Assembly (NCBI GenBank): GCA_937983105.1
Contig: CALKAM010000024.1
Coordinates: forward strand, 11,451-75,450
From: Planifilum sp021793745
GTDB taxonomy: Bacteria; Bacillota; Bacilli; Thermoactinomycetales; DSM-44946
Reading direction: 5' to 3'
DNA: 64,000 bases
This document shows, piece by piece, positions 9,601-16,898 of this stretch. The notes below the pieces were generated by a model. The model ran no database searches, had not been told where the DNA came from, and saw nothing but the letters and a program-made list of their open reading frames with translations. Each line of letters starts with the position of its first letter. Within the stretch, counting starts at the first letter, position 1. A program made the position numbers and the translations under genes.

Positions 9601-9934
9601 CGAAGTATCCGTAACGCTGGCCCCAGTCCCTCCAACAGCCGGCAAGCCGGTGAACGACCTGCTTGACGCTCCTTTCCGGACCGGTGACCGGATTGCCCTC
9701 CTCGTCAAGGATGGGATTCCCCTCCTCATCCCGCTGAGGAACGCCTGCCTTCCGAAAGTACTTGGAAATCAGAATGTCCGATGCGACCTGAGACCAGGCC
9801 TTCGGAACCTCCGCTCCCTTCATTTCAAAGACGACGGAACCATCCGGATTGGTGATGCGGCAATCCCGCCGCTCATACTCCACAGACTGATAGGGATCTT
9901 CCCCGTGCCGGGTAAATCGACGTGGGATTCTCAA
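6620..9934 (-). CDS. nrdJ: Adenosylcobalamin-dependent ribonucleotide reductase (class II)
   Basis: A 1104-residue class II reductase making deoxyribonucleotides with a B12-derived radical. The barrel domain has PCSEYMFLDNTACNLASLNL-type active-site features, AQYPSREIA and DCDTTGIEP. A TSCPD-type domain follows (about residues 920-1010, IFIDMHKAGSTMRG...). The tail carries two CxxC pairs (CIECGG and CLDCG) and ends in a CS, probably the shuttle cysteines that re-reduce the active site. TTG at 9934 is preceded by GAGGAGG at seven bases. Regulation is by two upstream NrdR boxes. The length is much greater than minimal class II enzymes but matches the long vitamin-B12-dependent subgroup. Confidence 0.95.
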   Translation of the reverse strand: MRIPRRFTRHGEDPYQSVEYERRDCRITNPDGSVVFEMKGAEVPKAWSQVASDILISKYFRKAGVPQRDEEGNPILDEEGNPVTGPERSVKQVVHRLAGCWRDWGQRYGYFDSEEDAQAFYDELVYMMLNQMAAPNSPQWFNTGLHYAYGISGKPQGHYYVDPETEEVKQGEDAYSRPQPHACFIQSVEDDLVNEGGIMDLWLREARLFKYGSGTGTNFSNIRGKGEPLSGGGTSSGLLSFLKIGDRAAGAIKSGGTTRRAAKMVCLDLDHPDVEEFINWKSEEEKKVRALIQAGYDPSFNGEAYDTISGQNSNNSVRIPHEFFHSLQEDGGWALKYRTTGKVKKVVRARELWRQIGQAAWECADPGVQYDGTINEWHTCPAGMDGQVGARHNRINASNPCSEYMFLDNTACNLASLNLMKFYDPETRTFDIPSFKHAVRLWTIVLEISVLMAQYPSREIARLSYEYRTLGLGYANIGTLLMVSGIPYDSEEALALTGAITALMTGTAYVTSAEMARELGPFKAFPVNREHMLRVIRNHRRAAYNAPEEEYEGLTIKPMGIHPTKCPPDLLKAARKSWDEALEMGEKYGYRNAQTTLIAPTGTIGLLMDCDTTGIEPDFALVKFKKLAGGGYFKIANQSIRPALKNLGYSPEQIEDILRYVMGTLSLEGAPHINRETLLEKGFTEEDLEKVEKALPTVFELPYAFNVWILGEDCLKRLGFKPEEYRAPGFNLLKELGFSQREIDEASDVICGMMTTEGAPHLKEEHYPVFDTANPCGKHGKRFIHYMGHLRMMAAAQSFLSGAISKTINMPADASVEDILDAYEQGWRLGLKAIALYRDGSKSSQPLNTRGDKQEEENVPEEEIAADAAAAATKLTEIYATGHVPSVRRRLPRKRDGFTQEARIAGQKIFVRTGEYEDGSLGEIFIDMHKAGSTMRGLLDAFAVAVSLGLQHGVPLEKYVNSMTFTRFEPSGPVEHPNIKMATSVIDYVFRMLGMEYLGRTDFVQVPPKKEELRMYANRFKKERIHREEQENTDVRANREMEEAYKEVTGGLAGDEREGVTPRDNLEAIRASSGAPLCIECGGMTKRNGSCYVCLDCGATTGCS

Positions 9935-9953
9935 AGGAATTCCTCCTCGACAC

Positions 9954-9963
9954 CAATATGTAG
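9954..9963 (-). promoter_or_regulatory. NrdR box 1 (promoter-distal, downstream of -10)
   Basis: The core CAATATGTAG matches the NrdR consensus CWATATATWG at nine of ten positions. It lies just downstream of the nrdJ -10 element. Confidence 0.65.
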
Positions 9964-9973
9964 GTACAATGCA

Positions 9974-10001
9974 ATTATATCACTACAATATATTGTGTAA
10001 A
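9974..10001 (-). promoter_or_regulatory. nrdJ promoter
   Basis: On the minus strand TTTACA (9996-10001) and TATAAT (9974-9979) are separated by 16 bases. The upstream NrdR box occupies the spacer, so a bound repressor would block RNA polymerase directly. Confidence 0.7.
9986..9995 (-). promoter_or_regulatory. NrdR box 2 (between -35 and -10)
   Basis: The core CAATATATTG matches the NrdR consensus at all ten positions and is flanked by TGT. Its start is 32 bases from box 1, about three helical turns, the usual spacing for cooperative NrdR binding. Confidence 0.8.
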
Positions 10002-10206
10002 ATCCGGAATTTGCGGTTTCGGGACAAGGCGTCGCATTAGCTGCCTCTCTCTGATTCTTCCACGGATTCTCGAACCGATTCACCGGTTGATTTTCTCAAC
10101 AGAACGTTTCCAGCCCATTTCCATCGGCCCTCTCCGGATTTTCTTTTATGTTGCGATTAGACTGAACTTGAGGCAAACTACATATAAGACGGAAAAACAA
10201 CCTGAG

Positions 10207-10317
10207 CCCTCGCTGCGGCAAGGGATTCCGCTCGGTATTTTACCAGGAGACTGACACTCCGTCGACCCGGAACATCCGCGGTTCCATCCGCGGAATAAAA
10301 ATATCCACCTGCGAGGG
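10207..10317 (+). promoter_or_regulatory. Structured leader of the D-amino-acid aminotransferase gene
   Basis: CCCTCGC (10207-10213) is fully complementary to GCGAGGG (10311-10317), and the latter overlaps the ribosome binding site of the next gene. Between them lie several local hairpins: GCGG/CCGC (10215-10231), GGTA/TACC (10234-10244), GGAG/CTCC (10246-10260) and TCCGCGG/CCGCGGA (10275-10294). The pattern is a closed multi-branch junction that could hide the ribosome site. It matches no riboswitch class I recognise. The rest of 10002-10206 is non-coding with no clear promoter. Confidence 0.4.
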
Positions 10318-10327
10318 GGAATTCACA

Positions 10328-11191
10328 TTGATTCTGTGGAATGATCGACTGGTCCCGCGAAGCGAAGCGAAAGTGGACATTGAAGATCGGGGCTATCAGT
10401 TTGGGGACGGTGTGTATGAAGTGATCCGCGTCTACGGCGGTCGAACTTTTTATCTCCAGGAGCACCTTCTCCGCCTGGAAAAGTGCGCCCGGGAAATCGG
10501 CCTGCCTCTTCCCTGGGACGTTTCGCAACTGGCGGAACGGATCAACCAGCTGGTGGAAGCCAATCAACTTCGGGAGGGGACCGTCTACCTGCAAGTCACC
10601 CGCGGTGCCGCACCCCGGAATCACGCGTTCCCTGAGTCGGTGCAACCCGTGCTCATCGCCTACACCTCGGAGGCACCCCGGCCGGTCGCCATGCTCAAAG
10701 ATGGCATCCGGACCTGCACCCTGGAGGATATCCGTTGGCTTCGCTGCGACATTAAAAGCCTCAATCTGCTGGGAGCGGTATTGGCCAAGCAGGAGGCCCT
10801 GGAACGGGGCTGCAAAGAGGCCATCCTGGTCCGGAACGGAAGCGTCACGGAAGGGAGTTCCTCCAACGTCTTCATCGTCAAAAACGACACCCTGTACACC
10901 CACCCCGCCAACAACCTGATCCTCCACGGAATCACCCGCGCCATTATCCTGAAATGCGCCGAAGAAGCGGGGATTCCCGTAAAGGAGGAAACCTTTTCCG
11001 TGGATTCCTTGTATAATGCCGATGAGGTCTTTATCACCGGCACGACGGTGGAGGTTTGTCCGGTTACCCAGGTGGATGACCGAAAAATCGGTTCCGGTAC
11101 GCCCGGTCCCTTGACGCGGCGCCTGCAGCAGGCCTTCGACGAGCAAATTGCCCGCCAATGCGGTTGTTCAGCGGAAATGAGCGGCCTTTGA
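10328..11191 (+). CDS. dat: D-amino-acid aminotransferase (fold-type IV)
   Basis: A 287-residue PLP enzyme of the branched-chain/D-amino-acid transaminase fold. It probably interconverts D-alanine and D-glutamate for the cell wall. Visible signatures are DRGYQFGDGVYEVIRVY near the start, the PLP lysine in CDIKSLNLL (about residue 143) and the phosphate-binding VTEGSSSNVFIV motif. The Dat-type substrate call rests on overall resemblance to Bacillus Dat. TTG at 10328 follows GAGGGGGA. The upstream leader may sequester this ribosome site. An 81-residue gene follows after 54 bases. Confidence 0.88.
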   Translation: MILWNDRLVPRSEAKVDIEDRGYQFGDGVYEVIRVYGGRTFYLQEHLLRLEKCAREIGLPLPWDVSQLAERINQLVEANQLREGTVYLQVTRGAAPRNHAFPESVQPVLIAYTSEAPRPVAMLKDGIRTCTLEDIRWLRCDIKSLNLLGAVLAKQEALERGCKEAILVRNGSVTEGSSSNVFIVKNDTLYTHPANNLILHGITRAIILKCAEEAGIPVKEETFSVDSLYNADEVFITGTTVEVCPVTQVDDRKIGSGTPGPLTRRLQQAFDEQIARQCGCSAEMSGL

Positions 11192-11245
11192 TGGGCCCTT
11201 CGCAATCTTCGTCCCAAGCACAGTGACAGATGGAGGGAGCCGGCC

Positions 11246-11491
11246 ATGGGCGGTGTCAAGAACATTTTCGACGTGATCCAGGGGCGCGAGGAAGACATGC
11301 GGAAGCAGATGGAGGAGGCGCTGCAACATATCTCCGAAGAGATGAAAGATTATGAGGGGATGGTCCTGGTGGCAATCAACAAGGATGGACACCCCTGCAT
11401 TCATACGGTCGGCGTCAATGTCTTTGAAGCCGTGGGACTGATTGAGCTCGGAAAACAGATCATCCTGTCGGAAGAGCCCGATTCCCTGTAA
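11246..11491 (+). CDS. Small hypothetical protein
   Basis: An 81-residue protein with an ATG preceded by GGAGGGAG. The N-terminal 40 residues look like an amphipathic, charged helix (GREEDMRKQMEEALQHISEEM); the rest resembles a short alpha/beta unit (MVLVAINKDGHPCIHTVGVNV). It has no signal peptide. I do not recognise the family. It lies 54 bases after dat and before a strong terminator, so it may be co-transcribed with dat. Confidence 0.65.
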   Translation: MGGVKNIFDVIQGREEDMRKQMEEALQHISEEMKDYEGMVLVAINKDGHPCIHTVGVNVFEAVGLIELGKQIILSEEPDSL

Positions 11492-11514
11492 CCCCCTTCG
11501 ACGGGGGTTTTTCT
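11490..11514 (+). terminator. Terminator after dat and the small gene
   Basis: Stem ACCCCC/GGGGGT with loop TTCGAC, followed by five T residues. Confidence 0.85.
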
Positions 11515-11557
11515 GTTCCCGAAAAACGAAGAGAGCCCCTGAACGGGGGCTAAAACC

Positions 11558-11641
11558 GCTGACCGGCTGATCTGGCACCGTTTTCCCCTCGGCTCCACTT
11601 CGTGACAAGTCCTTCGGTGAAAACGCCTTAATCCAGTCAGC
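11558..11641. other. Possible structured RNA element between two hairpins
   Basis: Outer arms GCTGACCGG (11558-11566) and CCAGTCAGC (11633-11641) can pair, and inside them GGCACCGTTTTC (11574-11585) faces GAAAACGCC (11619-11627). The block is bracketed by GC hairpins at 11534-11551 and 11643-11670. It could be a small RNA on either strand or a folded 3' region of the metS transcript. No family recognised. Confidence 0.3.
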
Positions 11642-11642
11642 A

Positions 11643-11670
11643 AGAAAGCCCCGTAACGGGGCTTTCTTTG
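11643..11670. terminator. Bidirectional terminator between dat and the NSS/MetS genes
   Basis: AAGAAAGCCCC and GGGGCTTTCTT flank a five-base loop, with T residues on both strands. It lies immediately after the metS-like stop on the minus strand. Confidence 0.8.
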
Positions 11671-11671
11671 A

Positions 11672-11794
11672 TCAGGACTGGTTCTCCTGTTTAAGGCGTT
11701 TTTCCGACTTGATGTGGTGCCACAAGAAGTAGGCCAATCCTCCCCACAAACCGATGGCGCCGATCAAAAACATGATCCAGGCGGAAACGCTCAT
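11672..11794 (-). CDS. MetS-like small transporter subunit
   Basis: A 40-residue single-span membrane protein: a hydrophobic stretch (about residues 6-29, with WGGLAYFLWHH) and a charged KSEKRLKQE tail. Very small subunits like this accompany NSS-family methionine/alanine importers (MetP/MetS pairs in actinobacteria). Its ATG overlaps the transporter stop as TGATG, a clear sign of coupling. A longer in-frame reading upstream lies inside the transporter gene and is not needed. Confidence 0.8.
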   Translation of the reverse strand: MSVSAWIMFLIGAIGLWGGLAYFLWHHIKSEKRLKQENQS

Positions 11795-13275
11795 CAGGCA
11801 TTCCCCCTCTCCTGCCGGAACTTCGTGAAGTAGAGGGCACCGACCATGATGATTCCCAGCACACACCATCCGAAGGCGATCAATCCGCTGTGGGGGTATC
11901 CCTCATAGGGCTGGCTGAACTCGTCGAGCAGCGTCATCAGCAGCATGCCCGAGAGCAAGACAGGGGTGATCCACCGGAGACAGATGTCCCACCAGCTTCC
12001 CAGCCGGACGTAGGAAATCCCGTTGGCGTGCTCCCGGAATTCATCCAACTTCTTGGCGACCCAAGCGATCAGAATCACTTCAAACACTCCGCCGAGGACA
12101 ATACCGTACTGGTTGGTGAAATGGTCCACCACATCGAGGTAACGGAGTCCTCCGCTGGTGGTGTAGACCAGTCCCACCAAAAAGGCAAAACCGCATACCC
12201 AGTTGACGGCGCTCTTCCGGGACAGATTGAACTTTTCCCGAACCCCGGCGACCACGGGCTCCAAAATCGAAATGGCCGATGTAAAGCCGGAAAATAGGAG
12301 CGAACCGAAGAACAGCACCCCGAAAAGGGAATTCCAGAAGGGGAAGGCATTGATCACTTGGGGGTAGACAACAAAGGCCAATCCGACCCCCGCCGTCGCC
12401 ACCTCATCCACGGCGATCCCCTGAGCTGCCGCCAAAAAGCCAAGGGTGGCGAAAACACCGATGGCGGCCATAAATTCAAAGCCGCTGTTGGCCAGACCGG
12501 CGATCAAGCCGGAGTTGGTCAGGTCCGTCTTTTCGGGCAAATAACTGGAATAGGTAAGCATGATGGCAAAGGCGATGCTGAGAGAGAAGAACACGTGCCC
12601 GTAGGCTTGCACCCACACCTTCGGATCCGCCAGGGCAGCAAAATCAGGAGTTAACAGCACGTTCAACCCTTGAGCCGCACCGGGCAGCGTCACTCCGCGG
12701 ATCGTCATGATGAGCAACATACCGATCAAAATGGGCATCAGGATCTTATTGGCCACCTCGATTCCGCGGCTCACTCCCCGTTGCATGATCCAATAGGTGA
12801 CGGCCCAGACGATGAGAAAGGGAATCAGGACCTTCCACTGAATGGATCCAAAGCCCCAGAAATCTTCGGAGAGGCTGAGATAATGGTTGAAAAAGAAGGC
12901 CTCCGTATTCTCTCCCCATTTTGTGCCGAAGGAATAATAGGTATAGCTGAGGGCCCAGCCGAGAATCGCCATGTAATACGTCACTACAAAAAAGGCGACG
13001 ATCACCTGCCACCAGCCGATCCACTCCGCACCTCTATGAATCTTTCGAAAACCGACGGGCGCAGAGGCCTTGTATTTGTGACCGATCACATACTCCATGA
13101 GCAATATCGGGATTCCCGCGGTCAACAAGGCGATAAAATAGGGAATCAGGAAGGCGCCGCCTCCGTTTTCATAAACCACGTACGGGTATCGCCAAATATT
13201 GCCCAGGCCGATCGCCGAACCGATCGCTGCGAGGATAAAGCCAGCCTTTGACGCCCAACGATCCCGCTGTTCCAT
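11794..13275 (-). CDS. Sodium-dependent NSS-family amino-acid transporter
   Basis: A 493-residue protein with about 11-12 membrane helices. The N-terminal GSAIGLGNIWRYPYVVYENGG motif forms the sodium and substrate site of neurotransmitter:sodium symporters (LeuT/SLC6 fold). The small MetS-like subunit encoded next to it suggests methionine or alanine import. ATG at 13275 is chosen because GGAGGAGGGAG lies just upstream; 21 additional in-frame residues upstream look non-coding. No SAM riboswitch precedes this gene. Confidence 0.93.
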   Translation of the reverse strand: MEQRDRWASKAGFILAAIGSAIGLGNIWRYPYVVYENGGGAFLIPYFIALLTAGIPILLMEYVIGHKYKASAPVGFRKIHRGAEWIGWWQVIVAFFVVTYYMAILGWALSYTYYSFGTKWGENTEAFFFNHYLSLSEDFWGFGSIQWKVLIPFLIVWAVTYWIMQRGVSRGIEVANKILMPILIGMLLIMTIRGVTLPGAAQGLNVLLTPDFAALADPKVWVQAYGHVFFSLSIAFAIMLTYSSYLPEKTDLTNSGLIAGLANSGFEFMAAIGVFATLGFLAAAQGIAVDEVATAGVGLAFVVYPQVINAFPFWNSLFGVLFFGSLLFSGFTSAISILEPVVAGVREKFNLSRKSAVNWVCGFAFLVGLVYTTSGGLRYLDVVDHFTNQYGIVLGGVFEVILIAWVAKKLDEFREHANGISYVRLGSWWDICLRWITPVLLSGMLLMTLLDEFSQPYEGYPHSGLIAFGWCVLGIIMVGALYFTKFRQERGNA

Positions 13276-13418
13276 CGAACATCTCTCCCTCCTCCACTTG
13301 AGCGTATTTAATATTGTGTTTATTCCTACATACGCCATACCCTATTCGACAATACTCGATAAATCTCCTTCTTCAGAATAAGGGTAATGATTTCCAATAA
13401 ACACACCGATCCGATTCC

Positions 13419-14741
13419 TCAAAAAACGGCGTGTTTCGGCGGTCCGTTGCTTTCGCCCTGGTTGATGATCTCGTCCAAATCGTCCAGCCGAATCGCCCTC
13501 AACCGGTGCAAAACGGTTCCTTCTCCCCCCTGGAATTGGACCGACGTGGGCATGTCGACCGGGACGGAACCGACGACGCCTTCCTTTGCATTGCTCCCTT
13601 TATCCATCACGGTGACATGGAGGGGCTCATCCGGTTGATACACCAATTCCAGGCGATAGGGCTTGCCCGGTTCAATGGGGAGGGGAGCCCGGACCCGATC
13701 ATCCAGAGGGGGTTCCTCTCCATCCTTTTCTTCCAATAAAAAGATCTTTCCCTGCTCGTCTATGTATATGCCGTACGCCCGCCGCGGCTCATTGGACACT
13801 AAAGCGAGGGTGAAGGACTGGTCTTCTTCCCGGGTCAACTCCGCCTGAATACGAACCGGCTCTCCTTCCGGCAGGCGGAGGGAATACACCTGGGAGGGAT
13901 CCTCCAGCCGGAAGTGAGCGACACTGGACAGTGGATGGGGGTCGCCTTCCAATTTCGGCGGCTCGGACACCACCGTGGTGGAAGTAAATCCGATCCCCAG
14001 GGCAATGCCGAAAATCACCAAAACCGCCGCCGACACCGGATACAGCCACTTTTTCCAGGGCTGCTTCTTTTCGGGCATTTCCAGGCGCGTCGCTTCCGCC
14101 AGAGACAAAACATCGTGAATGGAATTCTTCGGATCGAGGGAAGCCATGATCAGCTTCCGCAATTCAGGCGGAATGTTCAGGTTTTCATTTTCAATCCGCT
14201 TCCGCACATCCCCATCCGGCTCTTCCCCTGTCAATAAAAAATAAAGCAACTCTCTCCACTTCTCATGAAATCGGGGAGGAGACAATTTTTTGAAATTGAG
14301 AAACAGGACATACGGGTGGTTCTCATTCATGATCACGTTCCTCGGATCCAATGTGGTGGTCATCGGAAGGGGAAGCTTGTACAGGTCCACCACCACCCGC
14401 AACAGCCTGCGGAAAATGCTCAGGGCCAGTTTTGGGGGCATCGGATGATCCGGATCGACCAGCATGGAAAGGGGCTCTCCGATCAATGGAGGATGGATCA
14501 GGATAATCCGATCATTTCCTTCGATCACATCATGAATGGGCGCCACATGGGGGTGATGAAAATTGCGCAGCACTTCCCGGATCCCCGGCGGCACAAAACG
14601 ATTCATCTCAATCTCTTGCAGAAAAACCTGCCCTCCGTCCGGCCTCTTGGCAAGAATTAATTTTCTGTTAAAAAATTTGATGGTATCCACAACCTGAAAT
14701 TGGTCATAATACTGCCCTGCGGCCTTGTGCTCAAACTGCAT
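13419..14741 (-). CDS. Membrane pseudokinase with an outer beta-rich domain
   Basis: A 440-residue protein in three parts. Residues 1-215 look like a protein-kinase fold with lost catalysis: the position of HRDLKPxN reads TTTLDPRNVIM, and the DFG position reads LNF, so the catalytic Asp and the metal-binding Asp are both missing. A membrane helix follows (about residues 233-253). Residues 260-425 are beta-rich with an LEDPSQVYSLRLPEGEPVRI start and may be a LamG/concanavalin-like jelly roll outside the cell. ATG at 14741 has GGGAAGGAAG upstream. No partner is adjacent; EssB/YukC has a related layout but a different C-terminal part. Confidence 0.7.
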   Translation of the reverse strand: MQFEHKAAGQYYDQFQVVDTIKFFNRKLILAKRPDGGQVFLQEIEMNRFVPPGIREVLRNFHHPHVAPIHDVIEGNDRIILIHPPLIGEPLSMLVDPDHPMPPKLALSIFRRLLRVVVDLYKLPLPMTTTLDPRNVIMNENHPYVLFLNFKKLSPPRFHEKWRELLYFLLTGEEPDGDVRKRIENENLNIPPELRKLIMASLDPKNSIHDVLSLAEATRLEMPEKKQPWKKWLYPVSAAVLVIFGIALGIGFTSTTVVSEPPKLEGDPHPLSSVAHFRLEDPSQVYSLRLPEGEPVRIQAELTREEDQSFTLALVSNEPRRAYGIYIDEQGKIFLLEEKDGEEPPLDDRVRAPLPIEPGKPYRLELVYQPDEPLHVTVMDKGSNAKEGVVGSVPVDMPTSVQFQGGEGTVLHRLRAIRLDDLDEIINQGESNGPPKHAVF

Positions 14742-15173
14742 CGATGCACTTCCTTCCCTCTAAAACGTGATCCAGAGGCGGAAAAGGAACAACCGAATAG
14801 AACAGAAAAATAAAATCTCCATTCTGCCCACTTTTGCCAAGAGAAAATACTCTTTTATCACTTTAACATAATTTCAAGATGCGATACAGAGTTATACACT
14901 GATCCATGCTTTCTTTCTCAGTATATCTATGCTACACGATCATACAGGTTGTTTGCAATTTTATCTGCAATTTCCTAGGAAAAAGGACCGACAGTGATGG
15001 AATTTCCCGTCGGGACCTCGAAGCAACCGGACTAAAAAAGAAATCTCCGACCGGACACCCCAAAGCATCGAATAGAAAGCCGGCGAAAACCTCATGATAA
15101 AAGCAGATAATCCATGGCGGTCCACAAAGCTTTCCCGCGAGGATGGGAATGCCCAGGAACAGGAGGTGAGGAC

Positions 15174-15527
15174 TTGTCCTTTCGTCAAGGAATGATCATC
15201 GCCGGATCCCTTTTGCTTTTGTTGGGGAGCAGCACCGCCTGCCAACTGATGGAACGGCCGGAAAATCGGGAAGGGCTGACAAACGATAGCCGTGCTTACA
15301 CGTACGTTTCCTATCAAAAAGACTACATCATACGGGCAGCCCTGCAAACACCGGGGGTGAAAAAGGCCGACGTGCACTACACGGGACGCCGGTTGATCGT
15401 CAAGATCACCCCCGATCCGGATGTCCATCCCAACCAATACGACGCCCTTCGCCGGGACGCCCGGAGGAGAATTGCCAGCGCTGCGCCGAGAAATCCCGTT
15501 CACATCGTCATCGACCCGGCTCGATAA
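15174..15527 (+). CDS. Sporulation-type lipoprotein (YhcN/YlaJ-like)
   Basis: A 117-residue lipoprotein. A hydrophobic signal sequence is followed by the lipobox SSTAC, giving an acylated Cys near residue 23. The mature part has a compact alpha/beta make-up (VKKADVHYTGRRLIVKI) similar to YhcN/YlaJ spore lipoproteins. TTG at 15174 is chosen because AGGAGGTG lies five bases upstream; the longer ATG reading at 15114 would bury the signal sequence. The 430 bases between this gene and the pseudokinase are AT-rich and probably hold both divergent promoters. Confidence 0.7.
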   Translation: MSFRQGMIIAGSLLLLLGSSTACQLMERPENREGLTNDSRAYTYVSYQKDYIIRAALQTPGVKKADVHYTGRRLIVKITPDPDVHPNQYDALRRDARRRIASAAPRNPVHIVIDPAR

Positions 15528-15551
15528 CCCCAGACAAATCGTTGTCTGTAG

Positions 15552-15577
15552 GAAAGCCCCGCTTTTCGGCGGGGCTG
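15552..15577 (-). terminator. Terminator of the cstA operon
   Basis: Stem AGCCCCGC/GCGGGGCT just after the ArsA-like stop on the minus strand, ending in a short TTTCC. Confidence 0.6.
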
Positions 15578-15585
15578 ATCTGAGC

Positions 15586-16617
15586 TCAATGGGGGATTCC
15601 CCCAAAGCGCTCCCGTTGAAAGCGCTCAGCGATCCGTCGAATTCCGTCAATCCCCTGAATGTCCTCGGGTTCCAGGGGGATATGCACGGCGGGAAGATCG
15701 CCGAAACGCTTCTCCACCTCCTGAAGATATCTCTTTTCCTGCTCTCGGCGCTGAGCCAGGAAAGCGCCGTCCGCTTCGGCGGGAAGGATTCGATTGACCA
15801 CGGTTCCCCCCACCGAAACCCCATACTTGTTCAACATCTCCCGGGCCTTAAAAGCTTCCAGAATCGACAGCCTCTCCGGGTTGACCACAAAATAAAACGA
15901 GGTATACGACGGGTTGAGAAGCCGTTCCCGGGCATAGGCAAATCGGTTTTTCCTCCGTTGAAGCAAAGTATACACCCGATCCTCCGGCTGATCATCATCG
16001 GCAAGGCCGGAGGCGTTGTGAAGCATCCGCTGCCACTCCCGGGTCTTTCTGCGCCGGGCGAGCATTCCCTCGATCCAAACCCCCATCAGCTCCGGCAAGG
16101 AAAGCAGCCGCAGGGTGTGTCCGGTCGGAGCGGTATCGAACACAATCCGGTCATAGGTATTTTCCGCTTCGAGAATCACCGACACGATCTCATCGAAGAG
16201 GGCCGCCTCATCCGCCCCCGGCGATGCGGAGGCGAAGTCCATCTGCCTCTCCACTTCTTTCCAAAGCCTGGGGGCCGCCAATCCCCGCAAATTGTCCTTC
16301 ACCTCCGCCAGATACCGGTGGACAGCCCCTTCCGGATCGATCTCCCGGACGTAGAGCCCCCCTTCAACCTGGAGGGTCTCATCCCCGACCCGCACACCCA
16401 GCAAATCCCCCAGGGAATGGGCGGGATCCGTGGACACCAATAGGGTTCGCAGTCCCCGTTCCGCCAAGGACAGCGCATAGGCGGCGGAGCAGGTCGTTTT
16501 CCCCACTCCGCCCTTTCCTCCGAAAAACGCAATCCGTTCACCCGTAGGGTCCTTCACCTTATACGACTCCTTCTCCCTGATCCGAAATCTCATGAATTTA
16601 ACAGCACCGGAAGCCAT
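15586..16617 (-). CDS. ArsA/GET3-family ATPase
   Basis: A 343-residue P-loop ATPase with the deviant Walker A GGKGGVGKT (residues 33-41), STDPAHSLGD (switch I) and DTAPTGHTLRLL (switch II), all diagnostic of the ArsA/Get3 family. It has a single ATPase half, as in Get3. No arsenic genes are present. It is the last gene of an operon with cstA and the CC-tail protein; its ATG overlaps the preceding stop by 20 bases. A role in targeting or assembling a membrane partner is inference. Confidence 0.88.
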   Translation of the reverse strand: MASGAVKFMRFRIREKESYKVKDPTGERIAFFGGKGGVGKTTCSAAYALSLAERGLRTLLVSTDPAHSLGDLLGVRVGDETLQVEGGLYVREIDPEGAVHRYLAEVKDNLRGLAAPRLWKEVERQMDFASASPGADEAALFDEIVSVILEAENTYDRIVFDTAPTGHTLRLLSLPELMGVWIEGMLARRRKTREWQRMLHNASGLADDDQPEDRVYTLLQRRKNRFAYARERLLNPSYTSFYFVVNPERLSILEAFKAREMLNKYGVSVGGTVVNRILPAEADGAFLAQRREQEKRYLQEVEKRFGDLPAVHIPLEPEDIQGIDGIRRIAERFQRERFGGIPH

Positions 16618-16879
16618 CCAGGGGCGACCTTTCCATTCCCATGCGCCGATGCCACTCGTGGAAATCCTCCAGCATGAAGGGCATCAGTTCCAACGTGTAG
16701 TAGCTTACCGGGTTGGGAATCCCGAGCATCTCCGAAAACGCCAACAGTTTAAAAACATCTTCCTCGTCCCGGATCTCCCTTTTGATCGTCTGCCGGTACG
16801 GGACAAAATACATTTCTTCATAAAAGTCTTTGATCGCCTTCAGGCCGCGGCGCCACCTTGATAAGGATTTTTCACTCAC
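16598..16879 (-). CDS. Small CC-tail protein (cory-CC-star-like)
   Basis: A 93-residue soluble protein rich in aromatic and charged residues that ends in GFRCC-stop. I recall a family named cory-CC-star with this invariant Cys-Cys end; the E. coli CstA-linked YbdD/YjiX proteins also end in CC. GTG at 16879 follows GGGGGA. It sits 19 bases after cstA and overlaps the ArsA-like gene. The terminal Cys pair may bind metal or be modified. The family name is from memory and should be confirmed. Confidence 0.75.
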   Translation of the reverse strand: MSEKSLSRWRRGLKAIKDFYEEMYFVPYRQTIKREIRDEEDVFKLLAFSEMLGIPNPVSYYTLELMPFMLEDFHEWHRRMGMERSPLDGFRCC

Positions 16880-16898
16880 CTGGAATCCCCCTTCGGCT

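Noticed and set aside
6392..10000. 1202-codon open frame on the plus strand
   Set aside because: It is exactly antisense to nrdJ, which has intact motifs, a ribosome site and NrdR control. The long frame follows from high G+C.
10262..10330. T-box-like GGAACCGCGG on the minus strand upstream of nrdJ
   Set aside because: There is no specifier stem, no terminator and no minus-strand gene close behind; nrdJ has its own promoter nearer to the start.
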